A stretch of DNA of 36,059 nt from positions 1 to 36,059 of the forward strand of contig NZ_BCTJ01000037.1 in the NCBI RefSeq assembly GCF_001571225.1, read 5' to 3'. The notes under the pieces were generated by a model that saw only the letters and a list, made by a program, of their open reading frames with translations, did no database searches and was not told the DNA's origin. Positions 34,776-36,059 of the stretch are shown piece after piece. The DNA comes from Hydrogenophaga palleronii NBRC 102513 (GTDB taxonomy: Bacteria; Pseudomonadota; Gammaproteobacteria; Burkholderiales; Burkholderiaceae_C). How positions within the stretch are numbered: position 1 is the first letter of the stretch; each line of letters starts with the position of its first letter. The position numbers and the translations under genes were made by a program.

Positions 34776-35927
34776 ATGGAAACACGCAAGCGGGGATTAA
34801 CGGCGCAGGAGCGCCAGGAGTTGTGGTCGCGCTGGAAGTCTGGGCAGACGCTGACCGCCATCGGTACGGCCTTGGGCAAGGCACCGGGCTCGATCTACGG
34901 ATTCCTCGCAACTGATGGTGGGATCGCGCCTAGGCAACGTTGTCGGACCGCGCACCATCTACGCGTCGATGAGCGCGAAGAGATCTCCCGTGGTTTGATG
35001 GCAGGTGTTTCACTGCGGCAGATCGCCGCGGCTCTGGGGCGCTCGCCGTCGACGATCAGCAAGGAGATTGCACGCAATGGCGGCTTCAAGGAATATCGCG
35101 CCGTCGACGCAGATCGCAGGGCTTGGCAGCAGGCCATGCGTCCCAAGCCCTGTCGACTGGCAAACAACATCCGGTTGCGCGATCAGGTCGCTGCGAAGCT
35201 TCAGGAGAACTGGTCGCCGCAGCAGATTGCGGGCTGGCTCCGCAAGCACTCTGGTGGAGATCCCAGCATGGAGCTATCGCACGAAACCATCTATCGCAGC
35301 CTCTTCATTCAAGCAAGAGGTGTCCTGAAGAAGGAGCTGATGGCTCATCTGCGCAGCAGGCGGCTCATGCGACGCGCCAAGGCTTCGACCACAAAAGGCC
35401 AGCCACGCGGCCAGATCATAGATGCGGTGTCGATCCGTGAGCGTCCCGCGCAGGCAGAGGATCGGGCCATCCCTGGTCACTGGGAAGGTGACCTGATCTC
35501 GGGCGCCAAGAACAGCCACATCGCAACGCTGGTCGAGCGGAGGTCGCGCTATGTCGTGCTGGTACAACTCAAGGGCAAAGACACCACCAGTGTGGTTGAC
35601 GCACTAATGCGGGAGGTCCAGAAGCTACCGACCGGCCTCATCAATACCTTGACTTGGGACCGAGGCTCGGAGCTGGCACAGCACAAGCGGTTCACGCTTG
35701 CTACCGCCGTTCAGGTGTACTTCTGCGATCCAAGGAGCCCGTGGCAGCGAGGCACCAACGAGAACACAAACGGACTGCTACGCCAATACTTCCCCAAAGG
35801 TACGGATCTCTCGGTCTTCGACCAGGCGCAGCTTGATGTGGTCGCCGCTCAACTAAATACCAGACCACGACTAACGCTCGGCTTCGAAACACCCGCCGAT
35901 ACACTGACAAATCTTGTGTTGCCTTGA
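34776..35927 (+). CDS. IS30-family transposase
   Basis: This 383-residue protein has an N-terminal helix-turn-helix region (LTAQERQELWSRWKSGQTLTAIGTALGKAPGSIY), a second one (GVSLRQIAAALGRSPSTISKEIARNGG) and a catalytic domain with GHWEGDLI (Asp239), TWDRGSEL (Asp295) and QRGTNENTNGLLRQYFPKGTDL (Glu329), giving the DD(33)E spacing of IS30. All parts appear intact, so the element may be active. Its end overlaps the right inverted repeat. Confidence 0.96.
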   Translation: METRKRGLTAQERQELWSRWKSGQTLTAIGTALGKAPGSIYGFLATDGGIAPRQRCRTAHHLRVDEREEISRGLMAGVSLRQIAAALGRSPSTISKEIARNGGFKEYRAVDADRRAWQQAMRPKPCRLANNIRLRDQVAAKLQENWSPQQIAGWLRKHSGGDPSMELSHETIYRSLFIQARGVLKKELMAHLRSRRLMRRAKASTTKGQPRGQIIDAVSIRERPAQAEDRAIPGHWEGDLISGAKNSHIATLVERRSRYVVLVQLKGKDTTSVVDALMREVQKLPTGLINTLTWDRGSELAQHKRFTLATAVQVYFCDPRSPWQRGTNENTNGLLRQYFPKGTDLSVFDQAQLDVVAAQLNTRPRLTLGFETPADTLTNLVLP

Positions 35928-35942
35928 CCGGTTGAATGCACG
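35917..35942 (-). repeat. IS30 right terminal inverted repeat
   Basis: This 26-base end is the complement of the left repeat with one mismatch. The transposase stop codon (35925-35927) lies within it. Confidence 0.88.
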
Positions 35943-36058
35943 GCGGCTTTTTTCAGGATGTCGCGCTCCATCTTGAGCTTGGCCACCTCCTTGCGCAGCC
36001 GCGCTATCTCAGCGTCCTGGGCCTTCTGCTTGCCGTTGCCAGGGAACGCCTCCTGAGG
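35943..36058 (-). pseudogene. IS3-family OrfA, C-terminal part (partial, interrupted)
   Basis: On the minus strand the last 116 bases of the window code for the OrfA coiled-coil end: PQEAFPGNGKQKAQDAEIA, then RLRKEVAKLKMERDILKKAA. The heptad leucine pattern and LKKAA end are typical of IS3 OrfA. The frame contains the A6G slippery heptamer used for -1 frameshifting into OrfB (35947-35953). The IS30 element separates it from its last codons (34719-34690). The N-terminus is outside the window. Confidence 0.88.
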
Positions 36059-36059
36059 C

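Larger units (their letters stand above)
34720..35942 (+). mobile_element. Complete IS30-family insertion sequence
   Basis: The element is bounded by 26-bp inverted repeats (34720-34745 and 35917-35942) that differ at one position; the inner 20 are identical (TTCAACCGGTCAAGGCAACA). It is flanked by a 2-bp direct repeat GC (34718-34719 and 35943-35944). Removing the element and one GC restores an unbroken IS3 orfA end reading KKAAAYFAKESM. The length of 1223 bp and the 2-bp duplication fit the IS30 family. It encodes one intact transposase. Confidence 0.93.
34187..36059 (-). mobile_element. IS3-family element with internal deletion, interrupted by IS30 (runs off the window)
   Basis: On the minus strand the orfA end (from 36058), an A6G slippery site (35947-35953), the last orfA codons (34719-34690) and orfB (34693-34217) form an IS3-type element split by an IS30 element. 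Its terminal end is near 34187 (TGGGCTGCTGCCGG). OrfB lacks its catalytic core, so the copy is non-autonomous. The other end lies beyond the window. Confidence 0.8.

Overview
The window is high-GC chromosomal DNA of a betaproteobacterium, most likely order Burkholderiales, family Comamonadaceae. The family is inferred from gene order (tuf-rpsJ then rplC-rpsQ ending in a terminator, the lipB/lipA block, a complete atp operon, a mannose-type EIIA-HPr-EI cluster) and from the type of intergenic palindrome, not from any database search.

Region by region: (1) 1-5530, the S10 ribosomal operon from the end of tuf through rpsJ, rplC, rplD, rplW, rplB, rpsS, rplV, rpsC, rplP, rpmC and rpsQ. The gap between rpsJ and rplC holds a promoter-like sequence and hairpins. 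(2) 5593-9930, redox and small-molecule genes: a Prx5-type peroxiredoxin, a GNAT acetyltransferase, a cytochrome b561-type protein divergent from a cytochrome c', a TlpA-like thioredoxin divergent from a DUF4197 protein, and a second thioredoxin-like protein. (3) 9960-13174, a CaiB/BaiF CoA-transferase, a lipoprotein and an MFS transporter. (4) 13184-15723, a phosphotransfer chain (EIIA-Man, HPr, EI) with no membrane permease beside it, so probably regulatory. (5) 15904-19683, minus-strand DUF493-lipB-lipA (lipoate attachment and synthesis), followed by an AraC-type regulator and an EamA exporter. (6) 20030-27485, atpIBEFHAGDC for the F1Fo ATP synthase, with its own promoter and terminator. 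(7) 27554-32508, a stand-alone cyclic-nucleotide-binding protein, a lemA-TPM-TPM operon, and an NTF2-like / YheT-type hydrolase / conserved unknown trio. (8) 32528-33394, a membrane-anchored dihaem cytochrome c5-type protein.

The last 2.5 kb is the accessory part. An intact tRNA-Arg(CCG) lies downstream of a broken copy of itself and a further fragment. It is followed by a gene-poor, less GC-rich stretch with an 11-bp-period TGGCCC repeat, then a nest of insertion sequences: the 5' fragment of one IS3-family element, a second IS3-family element in the opposite orientation whose transposase has lost its catalytic core, and an apparently intact IS30-family element (about 34720-35942, 2-bp GC target duplication) inserted just after the frameshift signal of that second element.

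No clearly new multi-gene system is visible. The most unusual structures are the damaged tRNA-Arg locus with iteron-like repeats (possible relic of an integration site), the IS nest, and the structured promoter/leader in front of rplC.
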